Positions 12,750 to 25,209 of a stretch of 64,000 bases of DNA are shown here, in pieces. The notes beneath the pieces are model-generated. The model was not told the origin of the DNA. It saw only the letters and a program-made list of their open reading frames with translations, and did no database searches. The position numbers and the translations under genes are program-made. This DNA is from Aureobasidium sp. EXF-3400 (lineage: Eukaryota > Ascomycota > Dothideomycetes > Dothideales > Saccotheciaceae). The stretch lies in the NCBI GenBank assembly GCA_024195585.1, contig SWBL01000042.1, positions 146,844 through 210,843 of the forward strand, in the 5' to 3' direction. How positions within the stretch are numbered: position 1 is the stretch's first letter; every line of letters begins with the position of its first letter.

Positions 12750-13853
12750 ATGTCAGACGAACAGCACATTGATGCCGCCCTCGACGGTCTCCACCTCGAG
12801 AACAACGAAGATGCCCCTCCTCGCACCGACGACGAATACGCCCTCGCTCAGCTTACTCTGAGAGCTATCGTCTCCTCTAAGGAAGCAGGCGTCATCATTG
12901 GAAAAGCTGGCCAGAACGTCGCCGAGCTCCGCGACAAGACTGGTGTCCGCGCCGGCGTCAGCAAGGTCGTCCCCGGTGTTCACGACCGTGTCCTGACCGT
13001 TCTCGGCCCCTTGGATGCCGTCGCTTCTGCCTACGGTCACGTAGCTGATGGCTTGCTCAAGGGCGTCCCTCAGCTCGGCATGGGCGGTGTCGCCTCTAAC
13101 CCCAACACCCACCGTACGTCGCATCACTTCTGTTCCATGTCTCCAACTAATCCCCTTCTAGCTGTCCGTCTTCTCATCTCGCACAACCAAATGGGCACTA
13201 TCATCGGTCGCCAAGGTCTCAAGATCAAGCAAATCCAGGACGCTTCTGGAGTTCGTATGGTCGCCCAGAAGGAAATGCTTCCCCAGTCAACCGAGCGCAT
13301 TGTTGAAATCCAAGGCACACCTGACGGCATCCAGAAGGCTGTCTGGGAGATCGGCAAGTGCCTGGTCGACGACGAACAGCGTGGCTACGGCACCATCCTC
13401 TACAACCCTGCCGTCAGAGTCTCCGGTGGTGCTAGTGGTGCCCCTGCTAGCAACGGCTCTTCGTACCCCTCTGGTGGCCGCTCTTACAACCGCACCGGCA
13501 ACGGCACCGACTTCAGCGATGCCCCTGCCGCCTACACACGTCGCGACTCTGCTCCCCGCGCTCCCGCACCTATCGCTGCCGAAGACGATGAGGACATTCA
13601 AACCCAGAACATCAGCATTCCTGCCGACATGGTTGGTTGCATCATTGGTCGTGGAGGCAGCAAGATCTCTGAGATCCGCAAGAGCTCCGGCGCTCGTATC
13701 TCAATTGCCAAGGCCCCCCATGACGAGTCTGGCGAGAGGATGTTCACTATTACTGGATCCTCAAGTGCCAACGAGAAGGCCCTTTACCTGCTTTACGAGA
13801 ACCTTGAAGCCGAGAAGATGAGAAGAAGCCAGATGCCTCCTCAGGATGCTTAG
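12750..13853 (+). CDS. triple-KH RNA-binding protein (Rnc1/PBP2-like)
   Basis: Two exons (12750-13113, 13162-13853) encode 351 residues. There are three KH domains with the Gly-x-x-Gly loop visible: GKAG at 51-54, GRQG at 137-140 and GRGG at 284-287. A Ser/Gly/Arg linker lies between KH2 and KH3. The layout matches the PCBP/hnRNP K-like fungal proteins (S. pombe Rnc1, S. cerevisiae PBP2/HEK2) that bind C- or U-rich mRNA and affect mRNA stability. The 48-nt intron at 13114-13161 falls just before KH2, has a CTAAT branch site, and is a multiple of three with no stop, so the unspliced frame stays open. The start at 12750 is preferred over an in-frame ATG at 12714 because the protein then starts as MSDEQH and the extra 12 residues look non-conserved. 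Confidence 0.93.
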   Translation: MSDEQHIDAALDGLHLENNEDAPPRTDDEYALAQLTLRAIVSSKEAGVIIGKAGQNVAELRDKTGVRAGVSKVVPGVHDRVLTVLGPLDAVASAYGHVADGLLKGVPQLGMGGVASNPNTHRTSHHFCSMSPTNPLLAVRLLISHNQMGTIIGRQGLKIKQIQDASGVRMVAQKEMLPQSTERIVEIQGTPDGIQKAVWEIGKCLVDDEQRGYGTILYNPAVRVSGGASGAPASNGSSYPSGGRSYNRTGNGTDFSDAPAAYTRRDSAPRAPAPIAAEDDEDIQTQNISIPADMVGCIIGRGGSKISEIRKSSGARISIAKAPHDESGERMFTITGSSSANEKALYLLYENLEAEKMRRSQMPPQDA

Positions 13854-15093
13854 TTCGCCCATGTCTCTGCACCTGCGCATGCTTGATTTATTGTCTTTGG
13901 GGATGCGCTGTCTTGTGTCTTTTCAGAAAAGTTTCTTTTCAGTCACATCACCTTGCGCCTCTGTCCTCTATCACCCATGGTTGCTCGCCACGACAACTAA
14001 TATCTCAATTCTCGCTACTCTTTCTTACCTTTCTTAACCCCGACATCCCTTGTACGTGGCCGCTTCTTCCTTCTCCCGAGGGTGCACCAGTCACTGCCTC
14101 ATCCGATGACGATTTGACGAAATTCGCTTTTTCTTCTTTTGACTGCAACCACACAAGCATTTCTGTCTTGCCGGACCGACCCAAATCCTTTCTTACTCCT
14201 CGTCAGATGGAAACATCGCATGAGATCCAGAGGGTTTGAGGAACGGTTTGGGTGTACTAGGGATGTTCTTGTTGTTTTTCTTTTTCCCTTTTTCCTGCAT
14301 GCGGAGGCGATTGCTTCGATTATAGCTCGATACCATTTCTATACTTTCATGTAGAAAAAAGTCATTCCCCGAAGAGGGAAAAGTGCTACGTTCACCTCAT
14401 GCTTTACACAACCGTGATTCGGTGACGCTGACTGTGGTGCAAGTTTTAGACATGTTGAGATCTTCTCGAGCACCCGTCTGCTGAAATGTCGCTACACGAA
14501 GATGAAGGCAACACAACCAATGAAGCTCTCAGGTCATAGAGACTATGCGTAGACGTATCGCACTTCCTCCCTCTCTCCTCCTTTGTTTTTATTCGGCGAT
14601 CCCATGTCCCTTCAGTCACATTTGTACCGTCCCAAGATGGTGTTGCTGAGCCAGCTTTCCAGAGACCACTTCATCATTTCTACATTTTGCGATCTAGTAC
14701 ACCACAACTCGCTGCTGCGCACACCGAAACAATACGGCATATATAGTCCATGAGCTTCCTTACTATAGTCTGTTTAGATATACAAATTTGTCGATGTGGC
14801 TGTCGTTTCTGGCGAAATGGTGCTTTGAGGCATTGATAATGGTATCACCCTGTCACACACGCTTCAATAACATTGCTCGACAAAGAAATCGATGAGAAGG
14901 ACAAAGGCTTTACGGCAATGGTCTACTACTATATCAATACTGCTCAAACAACCATCTCTACTCCCTTCTATAGTTTCCGAACAAATGAAGACACACATAC
15001 AACATGGACATAAATCCGCCACAATCTGTGGTATCGCAAAACCTTTGATACAGAATAAATGACATACAAAAAAACAAGAACACTACTAATTCT
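13854..15093. other. convergent intergenic region
   Basis: 1.2 kb between the 3' ends of the KH gene and PAN1. It probably holds both 3' UTRs. I see no gene, structured RNA or repeat; only T-rich stretches near 14270-14340 and AT-rich sequence near 14740-15070. Confidence 0.5.
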
Positions 15094-18000
15094 CTAACCC
15101 AAGACACGACCGGCAGTGGCCGAAGTACTCCTATCCTTCGTGACTGTCTTCTTAAGTCCCTTACCCAGCTGGATCTCTCCCAACAAGCCAGAAATGTTAG
15201 GTTTGGCACCGCCTCCAGCTGCAGGAGCCGAAGGCATGGGAGGAGGTGGGGGCGCGCCGCCAGCAGGCATAGGAGGTGGTGGAGGAGCACCGCCTGTGGG
15301 CATTGGAGGAGGAGGTGGTGCGCCAGTAGAAGGCATTGGCGGTGGTGGTGGGGGAGCAGGTGGCACAACGCCGCCTTCTGGCATGGGTGGTGGAGCAGGC
15401 ACGTCGGGTGTTGGTGGAGGGAGCGGTGGCAAGGTTGCAGGAGGCACGGGTGAGGCAGAAGCAGGCGAACTGTTCTCCATGGCCGATAGTGGGCGTGGTG
15501 GTGCCATAGTTCCAAAGAGCATTGAGGCGAGTTGTTTCGCGCTGCCACCAGTGGGACCATCGTCGTCCTCGTCGTCAGAGGACTCGGAATTGACAACAGA
15601 CCAATCATCGTCATCTGCTGGTTTGGCAGTGCGACGCGCCGACGGCGCTGCGGGCTCAGGTAGGGCAGTCTTGTTGGTATCCTGCTGGGTGAAACGGTGG
15701 AAAGGGTTGGTATCAGCGGCAGCAGGCGCTGCTATAGGTGCAGAAGGAGCCGCGGGCTGGTTCATGCTTCTGAAGAACGGATTCTTCGATTCCTCTGGAG
15801 GACTGATGACCGTGGTGGGCACCGGTGGAGGGGCAGGAGCGCTCGGAGGTGCAGGTGCAGCTTCGACTGGAGGTGCGGGAGACACTTCTCTCGGGAGCTC
15901 CTGGCTAGCAGCGGGCGTGCTTTCCATAGGAGTAATGGTCTGAGGTCCATCGTCATCGTCCGAGCTGTCGTCGTTCATGCTCTCAAGCTGCAGCTGTAAT
16001 TGTCGCTCTCTTTCCCTAGCAGCTTCGATTTCAGCACGTTGAGCAGCAAGACGAGCTTCCTTCTCTTCGGCCTCCTTGGAAGCTGCTTGTCTCCTTTTCT
16101 TCTCCTCTGCCTTCTTGAGTTTGCCCTGACGGACTTGCTCTTCGAGTGCGCGAAGACGTTCAGCAGCAGCCTCGCGCTCTTTGCGGAGCTCTTCTTCTTG
16201 ACGACGCTCCTCATCCTCAAGTTCCTTGGTCTCCGATGCTTGAGCTGACTGTTGCTCTTTGATGGCCTGCTCCATTTGCTGCTGCTCGAATCTGTGAGCC
16301 TCGGCCTTGGCTTGCTGCTCCTCTTGCTTGCCAACAGAGTCGCCACGGTTCTTGCGAGGTGCAGGAGCAGGAGGTGCCTTCTTCCCGAGAGACTTCTCAG
16401 GGGTTGGAGGTGCAATACTTTCTCCAGCCAGTCTCTGCTGTCTCTCCTCCTCTCTGCGGGCATCTTCCTGTTCCGCCTGGCGCAAGCGATCTTCACGTTC
16501 CTTACGCTCACGCTCCTGGCGCTGCTGTGCAGACTCGCCAGGCTTGGTGGGTGCTCTCAAACCCAATGCAGCAAGACGTTCGGCCATGCGTTGCTCAGCT
16601 TGTTGCTTGATGAAAGCGGCGCGATCCTCTGCAGTCTTGTAAGTGTTGTAAGACCCTCCACGAGGTGTTTCACTTCTAGGTGCGGGACTCTCGACACGAG
16701 CGCTACCACTACGGCTGACCTCTTCTGCGCGTGGTGACGCGACACGATCACGAGTGCTAGGAGTCCTGTGGAAGGTCAGAATATCCACCAAAAGCACGAA
16801 CCTAGCAACTTACTCGTCCTTTCTAATGCGAGCAGTTCTGCTGCTTCTTTGCATCTCGTAGATGAAATCCTTCACCTCATCTTCAACGCCAAGACCATCT
16901 TCCCATCTTCTTCTCTCATGCTCGGTCGCAGCGTCTTCGACGCCTTCCTTCAGACTAGCCTCGATAGTTCTGCTGAATTCAGTGACAGAGTCCTCGACAT
17001 CGCGCACCATTCTCTCGTTCTCTTCTCTTTCAAGGCGGACACGGTTACTCTCATCTTCCAATCTCTTGGCAGCACCAGCACCATCATCACCCGAAGCAGC
17101 AGCAGGAGCAGGCTTGCCTGTGAGCGCGGCAGAACGAGCTTGCATCATTGCCCTGGCTCTTGCCTTGAGGCGATCAGATTCAGTCACAGCTCCTCCAGGT
17201 CCAGTACCCACAATAGCAGGAGCTGAGCTGGGGTTAGCCTTAGCATCCTTGAGGCGGAACAATTCTAGCTGAGCATCTGCAATGGCCCTCTCGCAGCGTC
17301 GCACGTGAGAAGCCAACTCAGGTAGGCGATCGGATAAGGTCTGAAGTTGTCTCTTAAGCGCTCTACGTTCAGCATCCGAGTCGGTAGTGCGGAACCCAGA
17401 ATTTGGGTGGCCATCGATATCTTCTTGAATGCGACGAATGCGTCTGTAGAGCTCATCTGCTTCCTTGCGATCCTTGCGATCAAGGGCATCCTCCTCGTCG
17501 GCTCTGCCCTCGTCCTCGAAGTCCATGGCGTCAAGGAGGACCTGTTTCTCACGAATGGCCTTCTTTAATTGATCAACCGACATCTCTTCCGCAGGCTTCT
17601 CTTGAGCAGGAGAGGCAGTACGACCAGGATCGCCTGTGCGGCGACGTGCAGATGAGCGGTAGCCAACGTCCTCATCGTTGTTCTTATAAACGGTGGCATC
17701 CTTGCGAGGTCCGGCAATGCTTGCACCTGCACCTGCGAAAGAGTGGTTCTTTAGGTAGCTGACACCAGTCTTCTGAGGCTGCAAAAATGCGCCAGTGCTT
17801 CTTCTTGATTGTGCATCATGTGAGAGATGCGATTTCATGGTTCCAATGGCATCGTTGAGGTTTCGAGTAGAAGGAGGCACAAGCTCAGCAGGGAGCTTGG
17901 CTGGCACAGGATAACCGTTCAGTCTGCGGTAGATCAAATGCATGGCTACAGCAAATTCGTCAAGATTGAGCTTGCCTCTGTTATGAGGGTCTGACAGGGT

Positions 18001-19407
18001 CCAGATGCGTTCGAGGTCGTCCTTCTCGAGACCACTCTGACCGAAGATCTCGATTGCTGTGGCACCGCTAATTGCGCCTTTGCTCAAACCATCCCAAGCC
18101 TTGAACATGTCATCGTAGATTTTCTTCTCATCCTTGGTGATAGCCCATGGAACTGTGGCATTACCACGGAGTCCAGCAGTGCTGAAGCCCGTCTCGCGAC
18201 CAGGTTGAGGCATCATTTGTTGTTGAAGAGCTTGCAAATTGGGCAGACCAGAAGCAGGGGCATTGACAAGACCCCACTGACCAGGACGACCGGTGGGCTG
18301 AGCATTCAAAGGTGCGATGGGGAAACCAGTAGGCTGTGGCGACAAGCCCTGACCAAATCCAGTGGGCATGGAAGGCATAGGAGGACGAGGACCAGTGTAT
18401 CCCGTGGCTTGAGGTTGGAAGCCAGTCTGTTGAGGCTGGAGGCCAGTAGGCTGAGGTTGGAAAGGTTGCGACTGGTAACCGGTGGGTTGAGGCTGGAAGC
18501 CAGTGGGTTGAGGGTTCAGTTGCGACAGAAGCTGGCTATTCGAAGCCTGAGGCTGAGGTGCCTGGATAGTGGGGACTTCGGGGAAGCTGGGTGCATTGCT
18601 TGCAGGCTGCGAGGCGGGCTGTGCATCGGCAACACCGAACGAGATGATATCGACCATGCTAGAAACCTCATTCAAAACTCTTTCAGGAAGCTGGGCAGGG
18701 AGGTCCTTTCCGGTGAGCTTCAGGTTGCACAAGTACATGGCCAAGGCAAACTCTGGGAAGAGCAATTGACCAGACTTGGTGGTATCCGAGAGCATCCAAA
18801 TCTGGGACAAGGCGTCGCCGGGAAGTTTTGAACGAAGGAGAAGGTCCTTGGCCTTGTCACCAGATAGAGCCTTGTCATTTCCAACGGCAGATTTGAAGAG
18901 CTGCTCGAACTTGGACTGGTCCTGAGCGGTGATGAAGGACAGACGGATGTTCGGGATCTTGGAGGATTGAGACGAGGTCTGGGTAGGTTGGGACTGTTGA
19001 CGAGCAGGAGTGGTACGGAAAGAGTCGGCCATCTGTGACGAAGTCATGCTGGTAGGCTGAGGTCGCTGCGGAGGGGCGGCAGTCGGCTGGGGCGATTGAA
19101 ACTGCTGCTGCTGCGGCGGTTGCTGCTGTTGCTGCTGAGGAGGATAGCCGGTATACTGGGGCATGAGACCACCCTGGAAATGGTTCTGCTGAGGCTGCTG
19201 CTGTTGCGGTGGGTAGCCAGTGGCCTGTGGCTGTAGAGACTGTTGCTGCTGCTGCATGGGAGGCATGCCGGTGTATTGCGGCTGCATGTAACCTGTAGGC
19301 TGAGGGCCGAAGCCACTGAAAGACTGCTGGGGTTGCTGGCCATATTGCTGCTGGCCTGGACGGCCTTGATTGGTACCGCCCAGGTACGAGTTTGAGCCCG
19401 AGAACAT
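15094..19407 (-). CDS. PAN1: PAN1, actin cytoskeleton and endocytosis scaffold
   Basis: Two exons (19407-16814, 16765-15094) over a 49-nt intron, 1421 residues, the family's usual size. PAN1 works with End3 and Sla1 at endocytic actin patches and activates Arp2/3. In order: a Gln-rich N-terminus; EH domain 1 (about 150-255); a run of QPTG repeats that fit the LxxQxTG sites phosphorylated by Ark1/Prk1 kinases; EH domain 2 (about 420-520); coiled coils; a long Glu/Lys/Arg-rich region; an acidic patch; a Pro-rich tail (PPPPPMP repeats); and a WH2-like motif [14 protein letters not shown] near the end. The start at 19407 opens with [11 protein letters not shown], close to known fungal PAN1 starts. 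Its divergent neighbour begins 206 bp away. Confidence 0.96.
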
Positions 19408-19613
19408 GGTCGTTGACCGTCGCGTTCAAGAGGAAGTCGAGATTGGGCAACGCAACCTCCGCGTCCGCAACTGCCACGAGGAAGGAGCAACCATTCTGGT
19501 CCGTGCACGACCCATGTCAAGGGCCCACGTCACCGATTGTTCGAGGGCTTGACTTGCATGTGAAGGCCGACCCTGGTCTACTCCTACAAGCAGTCACAAC
19601 TACCACAATCACC

Positions 19614-19909
19614 ATGCCGCCCAAGCAGAACGGAGAGACAGAGCACGACCTGCAGGATGCCGACTTTGCCAAGGTACGAGAACATGCAGTCAGGCCATCT
19701 TCTCTGACCTGACTGAAACGACTTTCCAGGCATTCCAGGAACTCAGCCGCGGCGAACAAACTGCCACCGCTCTCGAGAACCACCTTTCTGCTCTCGAAGC
19801 AAAGATAGACGAACTCCTCGCTGCCACCGGTCAACAAGATCATTCCGATTCTTCCTCCACACAATCCAATGGCACAACTCACAACCCAAACACTCAATCT
19901 GGCTCATGA
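19614..19909 (+). CDS. small acidic coiled-coil protein, unknown
   Basis: Two exons (19614-19673, 19730-19909) over a 56-nt intron give 79 residues. The middle (FQELSRGEQTATALENHLSA and on to about residue 50) is a predicted amphipathic coiled coil, followed by a Ser/Thr/Asn-rich tail. I do not recognise the family. It is too short for casual gene finding, but it is supported by a good ATG context (ACCATGC), a canonical donor GTACGAG, a CTGAC branch site and an acceptor that closes the frame. It shares a 206-bp divergent promoter with PAN1. A short adaptor or complex subunit is possible but unproven. Confidence 0.65.
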
Positions 19910-20123
19910 TCTGCCCGCCTGTCCCACCTCAACTCAAGCCAGCTACACATAGCAGCCTAACAACAATAAAATTGGGGCCACATCTCGTAGACGTCGTCAA
20001 AAACATCATTCCTACAGTACTAAGAGCCAGATGGCCGGTACCAGTCTCGTAGAGACGTCATGTATATATAAAGAGCTCGGTCTATGTCGAATCTGCGCGC
20101 GTTTGGGTATCATTTGTCGCCTT

Positions 20124-21363
20124 TCAAAGGCCTCCAACAGTCGTGGGCTTCACCTCAGATCCAGAAGCCGCAAAGATATCCTCGAAATGGAACACTCCAT
20201 CTGCTCCCTTCTCTACCACTCCCTTCTCAGTCACGACTCCATCGATCAATTCTGCCGGCGTAACGTCGAAAGCAGGGTTCCATACGTCAATCCCATTGGC
20301 AGCAATGCTGACCGTCTCGATCTGCTTCAGATCAAGCGATGCTCCCTTGACGCAGGGGCCCTTGATCATCGTCATCTCCTTGCCTGCTCTCTCTTCAATC
20401 ACAATGTCTGCTCCAGACTTGGTCTCAAGATCGATGGTAGTGCGCGGTGCTGCTACCAAGAATTTGACTCCGTGGTGCTTGGCCAAGATTGCCAACGAGT
20501 AGGTACCGATCTTGTTGGCAGTGTCTCCGTTGGCGGCGACGCGGTCGGCTCCAACCACGATAGCAGCAATGTTCTCAGTAGGTCCCTTGAGACGGAGCAA
20601 TGCAGCAGCCATCGAGTCTGTCACCAGAGTTGCAGGGATCTTGTCATGAACCAGTTCAAAAGCAGTCAGACGTGATCCTTGGTTGTAAGGTCTGGTTTCG
20701 CTGCAGAAAGCTCTCTTGAGTGATCCTCTGGCGTGAACAGAACGGATGACTCCGAGAGCAGTACCATAACCAGCAGTTGCCAGAGATCTCAATTAAAATC
20801 AGTATGTGAAGTGCATGATTATGTGTAGTAAAAACTCACCCAGTGTTACAATGAGTCAAGATGCTGACCTGGTCCTTACCTCCAGCAGCATTCTTGAGAA
20901 TCCAGTCGGCACCGTGCTCACCAATGGCCTTGTTATCCGAAACGTCGTCAACGAGCATCTGTTCTGCGGCCTTGACATACGCGTCCTTGACAGAAGGACC
21001 CGAAGCATCTTGTGCTCTGGCAGCACTCTGCACAATCTTCTGCAGTTTTCTGGCAGCGTCTGCCAAGTTTACAGCAGTAGGTCTGCTAGTGACCAGGTAC
21101 TCAAGCTTCTCCTTGATGAAGATCTCAACCTCTTCGGCAATTTTTGAGAGCTCGTTCTTCCCAGCGATGAGTTCCAGTTCGACGGCCAGACCAAGGGCAG
21201 CAACGATAGCAATGGCTGGAGCGCCACGAGTTCTCATCTCCTTGATGGCGTGCCATGCATCCTGAGCAGACTTGACCTCATCGTAAACTTCTGTATGAGG
21301 CAGCTGGAGCTGGTCTAGAATGTCCAGCTTGCCGCGGCTGTACTTGATTGCTTCAAGAACCAT
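20124..21363 (-). CDS. MRI1: methylthioribose-1-phosphate isomerase
   Basis: Two exons (21363-20840, 20787-20124) over a 52-nt intron encode 395 residues. The enzyme isomerises methylthioribose-1-phosphate to methylthioribulose-1-phosphate in the methionine salvage pathway, in cytosol and nucleus. Family marks are [17 protein letters not shown] near the N-terminus, the catalytic Cys in SILTHCNTG (about residue 172), the catalytic Asp in [17 protein letters not shown] (about 256) and the C-terminal NPAFDVTP motif. These separate it from the related eIF2B subunits. The gene is divergent from an aldo-keto reductase 363 bp away; no functional link is implied. Confidence 0.96.
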
Positions 21364-21726
21364 GGTTGATGTGATTGTTATGGGATTTTGTTAAATGGAT
21401 GAGCAGCGCGTTTGCCGAATTTCTCTGCCCCGCCAAAATGTTGATTTCTGCCCCGCTGAATGGACCTTGACAAGCACTCGTTGCCTTCAGAGACAACCAT
21501 GGTTGCCATCAAGGCTAGTCATGATTGCCATCAGATGGCATCTCCAAATGGTCCACGATGGTCCCACACCTTACCGCGCGCTTAGTGTCGTCATTACTTT
21601 GTAGCTAGCTCCAATATTTGTTGACCCCTCATGCATGGCTGAGAGGCCATGTCGCCTCTACATCGTCTCTCAGCTCTTTCAAATCACTTACTTGGTTCTA
21701 CAAAGCTTCAGACTCGCGCCTTCACC

Positions 21727-22687
21727 ATGTCTTCCCAATTCACTCTTCAGACTACCTTGCCTCTGCCAAACTCGTCGGTCAAGATCCCCGCCCTCGGTTT
21801 CGGTGTCTACCAGTCGCATGGCCCTACTTGCAAGAAGTCGTGTTTGACTGCCCTTGAGGCCGGTTACCGTCACATTGACAGCGCACAATACTACGCCAAC
21901 GAGCAGTTGGTCGGTGATGCTGTCAAGGAATCCAACGTTGACCGCAAGGACGTCTTCATTACCACCAAGATCCTGACCCCAGGCAAGGATGAGGAGGAGA
22001 CATACCAATCGCTCGTCGAGAGTGTGAACAAGATCGACCAGGGCGGCTACGTCGACTTGTTCCTGATCCACAGCCCTAGCTCTGGTCCCCAGGGCAGAAA
22101 GACCATGTGGACTGCTCTCGAGAGATTGTACAAGGAGGGCAAGGCCAAGGCTATCGGTGTCAGCAACTTTGGCAAGGGCCAAATTGAGGAGTTGAAGTCG
22201 TTCGCCAAGGTCTGGCCGCCGCATGTCAACCAGATCGAGGTATGTTGAAACCAAGACATACTATTGGTTTGTAGAATGCTAATAGGCCTTCTAGCTGCAC
22301 CCCTGGAACCAGCAACGTGTGGCTGTCGAGTACTGTCAAGCCAACAACATCATCGTTGAGGCCTACTGCCCCCTGGTCCGCAACCAGAAGGCCGACGACC
22401 CCACGTTGAACTCGCTGGCCCAGAAGTACAAGAAGTCAACTGGTCAGGTCTTGATCCGTTACTGCTTGCAAAAGGGATGGGTAAGTCAATTTGGGATCAT
22501 CTATTGCGCACTTGAAGGGTGATGCTGACGAGCTTTTCAGGTTCCTCTTCCCAAGAGCGACACTCCCAGCAGAATCAGGGACAACGCCGACATTTACGAC
22601 TTTGAAATTAGCAAGGAGGACATGAGCAAACTTGACGATCTAGACCAGGGCGCTGCAGGCGCCATCGTACAAGCCGTGGACAACTAG
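21727..22687 (+). CDS. aldo-keto reductase (AKR3/AKR5-like)
   Basis: Three exons (21727-22239, 22295-22480, 22541-22687) encode 281 residues, an NADPH-dependent carbonyl reductase of the TIM-barrel AKR superfamily. The catalytic tetrad is visible: Asp51 and Tyr56 in HIDSAQYYANE, Lys81 in FITTKI and His115 in LFLIHSP. The IGVSNFG motif and the late VLIRYCLQKGW motif are also present, and LPKSDTPSRI contributes the Lys-Ser cofactor loop. Introns are 55 and 60 nt. The ATG at 21727 has the better context; an in-frame ATG at 21649 would add 26 Arg/Leu/Ser-rich residues that could act as a mitochondrial presequence. The natural substrate is unknown. Confidence 0.92.
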
Positions 22688-23899
22688 AAAAACAAAGCAT
22701 CAGATCTGCGTCCTCAAGCGATGACAAAAGGAGATTAACGAGTTCATGCAAGAAATCCGCATGACAGCAACAGCAGTTACATCTTTGCATGCAGGAACAA
22801 CACACCCTAAAGGCGTTCGCAGCGTTGAAGAAAACAATACACAAAAGTCAAACTCCTATTTTTCTCAGCCCTTTCATGAGGTTTCAGATGCGTCGTTGCG
22901 ATAGAACTGTCAAGAAAAACGGTTGTTGCGACGCTCAAAAGTGATGCGCTGAGCCGACGCATATATGTACTGTACAAAGAACCTTGAGGCATATAGCCCT
23001 CATTAAATATAGATCGGCGCTGATCACATCTCGTACTCTAAGTTTAATGACATCTCAGGTCGGCAGACGGCATCGTGCGCCATACTCGTATACGAGAGAT
23101 TTCAGCTTCCAACCCCAGTTCGCCGCAAAAGGTTGTTGGCTGTGCTCGTGTAGCCCTGAGCTGAGAAAGCCACGGCATGCATGCCCTGGTGTCACTTGAT
23201 CTGTCGCTCGTTCGATCACCTGGTCCGTTGCTTTGAGTATACCATAGCAGCTGAATCGCATTGTTCTACGATAGCAAATGCAATCTGCTTGCTCGCCGGC
23301 GCATCTAGAATGTAAAGCAAACGGCGTTGTGTCTTTGAAGCGACTTGTTTCTGGTACTAATTTTGGCGTTTTTGTTCCTGCAAGCCCGCAGCCTCGCCGA
23401 CAGCCTACAGGTCGACAGGTGCCAGGAGTTCCCTGTTTGTAGGGTTCTTTTTGGGTGGGGTTGCTGAGAGGATCACAATCACCGTTTTCTCTCAGGTGCA
23501 CACGCTTTTTGACTTTGCTGCCACATTGGCTGCCGCTTCGCTCCGCAGTAAGCACGATGGTACAAGACGTTAAGGAAATAAGCCCAATCCTTCTTCGTAT
23601 CGCCTAAACAGAGAAACAAACTCTGTATCTGAGAGGAAATGGACAAAGGTACGGTAAGGGATCAAAAAAGCCACTTGATCCACTCCCTAACTCTCTCGTA
23701 TTCAGTCTCCTTGCTTTCAGACACAATATTGTGTGCGGCTCTACTAATGTTATAATCCTCTTCCCGTCCCTTCCGCATACACGCCGCCCGCTCTTGCCTT
23801 TGTCTCTTCACCAACCTCTGAAAACAAAATTTCCCTGTGCGACAGTGACTTTTCTTCTTCTTCGGTTAGCTTGCAGTCTCCAAAGAACAGCAGAACAAG
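22688..23899. other. intergenic, no supported gene
   Basis: 1.2 kb between two plus-strand genes. The minus ORF at 23555-23055 has an odd Cys/Arg/Gly composition and no recognisable motif, and I do not count it. The last 200 bp are C/T-rich and are probably promoter and 5' UTR of the transporter gene. Confidence 0.45.
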
Positions 23900-25209
23900 A
23901 TGGGTTCAGAGATTTTGGATGAGAAGACGGAGCAGAACGCACCATTATTATCGCCGGACGAATACGCAAACGAAGCCAGCGAGAGCGAGAGTGTGCATAG
24001 CGAAGAGATGGCTGCCGAGCCATCAGCTGTGTCGTCGCTGCATCCTGCGTTTTTCATAGCGTGAGTTGTCACCCAAGCACATTACCACGTCACTCGACTA
24101 ACATGCGAGATTCTCAGACTATGGATTGCCATGAGTTCTCTGGTTATCCTCTTCAACAAATGGATGCTCGACAAAGCCAATTTCAGATACCCCATCTTCC
24201 TCACCTCATGGCATATGTTCTCGTCTGCTTTGGTTACACAATTCATGGCTCGCTATACTGGATACCTCGACTCCCGCCATAAGGTACCCATGACAAAGCG
24301 AACATATATGCGCGCTATCGTCCCTATCGGTCTATTGTTCTCGCTATCTCTGGTCTGCGGCAACGTTACGTACCTCTACCTCAGCGTCAGCTTTGTGCAG
24401 ATGCTCAAGGCCGCAGGACCCATCGCTGTTCTTATCGCTACTTGGATGTTCGGCCTTGCCGAGCCCTCCCTGGCCGCTTTCGGAAATATCTGTATTATTA
24501 CTCTTGGTGTTGTCATTTCTTCCCTGGGCGAAGTTCAGTTCAACGTTCTCGGCGTCGCCTACCAACTCCTGGGCATTGTGTTTGAAGCTACACGTCTGGT
24601 CATGATCCAGCGATTGTTGTCTGCCGAATTCAAGATGGATCCCTTAGTTTCGCTCTACTACTTTGCTCCTGTGTGTGCTGTCACAAACGGCATCCTAGCT
24701 CTGATCTTCGAGGCTCCACGCATGACTTGGGCAGACTTTGAGCATGTGGGTGTGTTCATGCTGCTTTTGAACGCGGCAGCGGCTTTCATGCTCAACTTCG
24801 CGTCGTTACTCTTGGTACGTTTCTCACCCGGATGCAGCAGCAAAACAAAGTCAGAGATGCTAACATTAAACCATAGATTGGCAAGACCTCTTCTCTTGTC
24901 CTCACCCTCAGCGGCGTGTTCAAGAACATCATGATCGTCTTCGCATCTATGCTCTTCTACAACGACAAAGTCAACAGCATCCAATTCATGGGCTTCTCAA
25001 TCGCTCTGGGCGGATTGGCTTACTACCAACTCGGCGGCGCACCTGCTGTCCGTGGTCTATTCTCTCAAGCTGCAAACAGATTCTCAGAATACAGGAGACC
25101 GAGTGAAGCAGACCCTGTATCTGCTATTGAAGCTCAAGAGACTAGTGTGCCGAGGAAGAGCGAGGAAGAAGTCAAGAGTCCTGGACTTGCTAACGTCAAG
25201 AATGCTTGA
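23900..25209 (+). CDS. DMT-superfamily transporter, triose-phosphate transporter (TPT) domain
   Basis: Three exons (23900-24060, 24118-24814, 24877-25209) encode 396 residues. About ten hydrophobic segments follow a 50-residue acidic cytosolic N-terminus. The features LFNKWMLDKANFRYPIFLTS (segment 1), SFVQMLKAAGPIAVLIATW and the late segment with Ser-Leu-Val-Leu-Thr-Leu-Ser-Gly-Val-Phe-Lys-Asn belong to the TPT/nucleotide-sugar-transporter group (PF03151), usually in Golgi or ER membranes. Fungal members include many without a proven substrate, so only transport of a phosphorylated sugar or nucleotide sugar can be suggested. The C-terminal tail has Glu/Ser/Lys clusters. Introns are 57 and 62 nt. 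Confidence 0.9.

Noticed and set aside
15116..15943. 275-codon Gly-rich plus-strand frame
   Set aside because: Antisense image of the PAN1 Pro-rich tail.
23055..23555. 166-codon minus-strand frame
   Set aside because: Noise-like Cys/Arg/Gly composition and no motif; probably chance.
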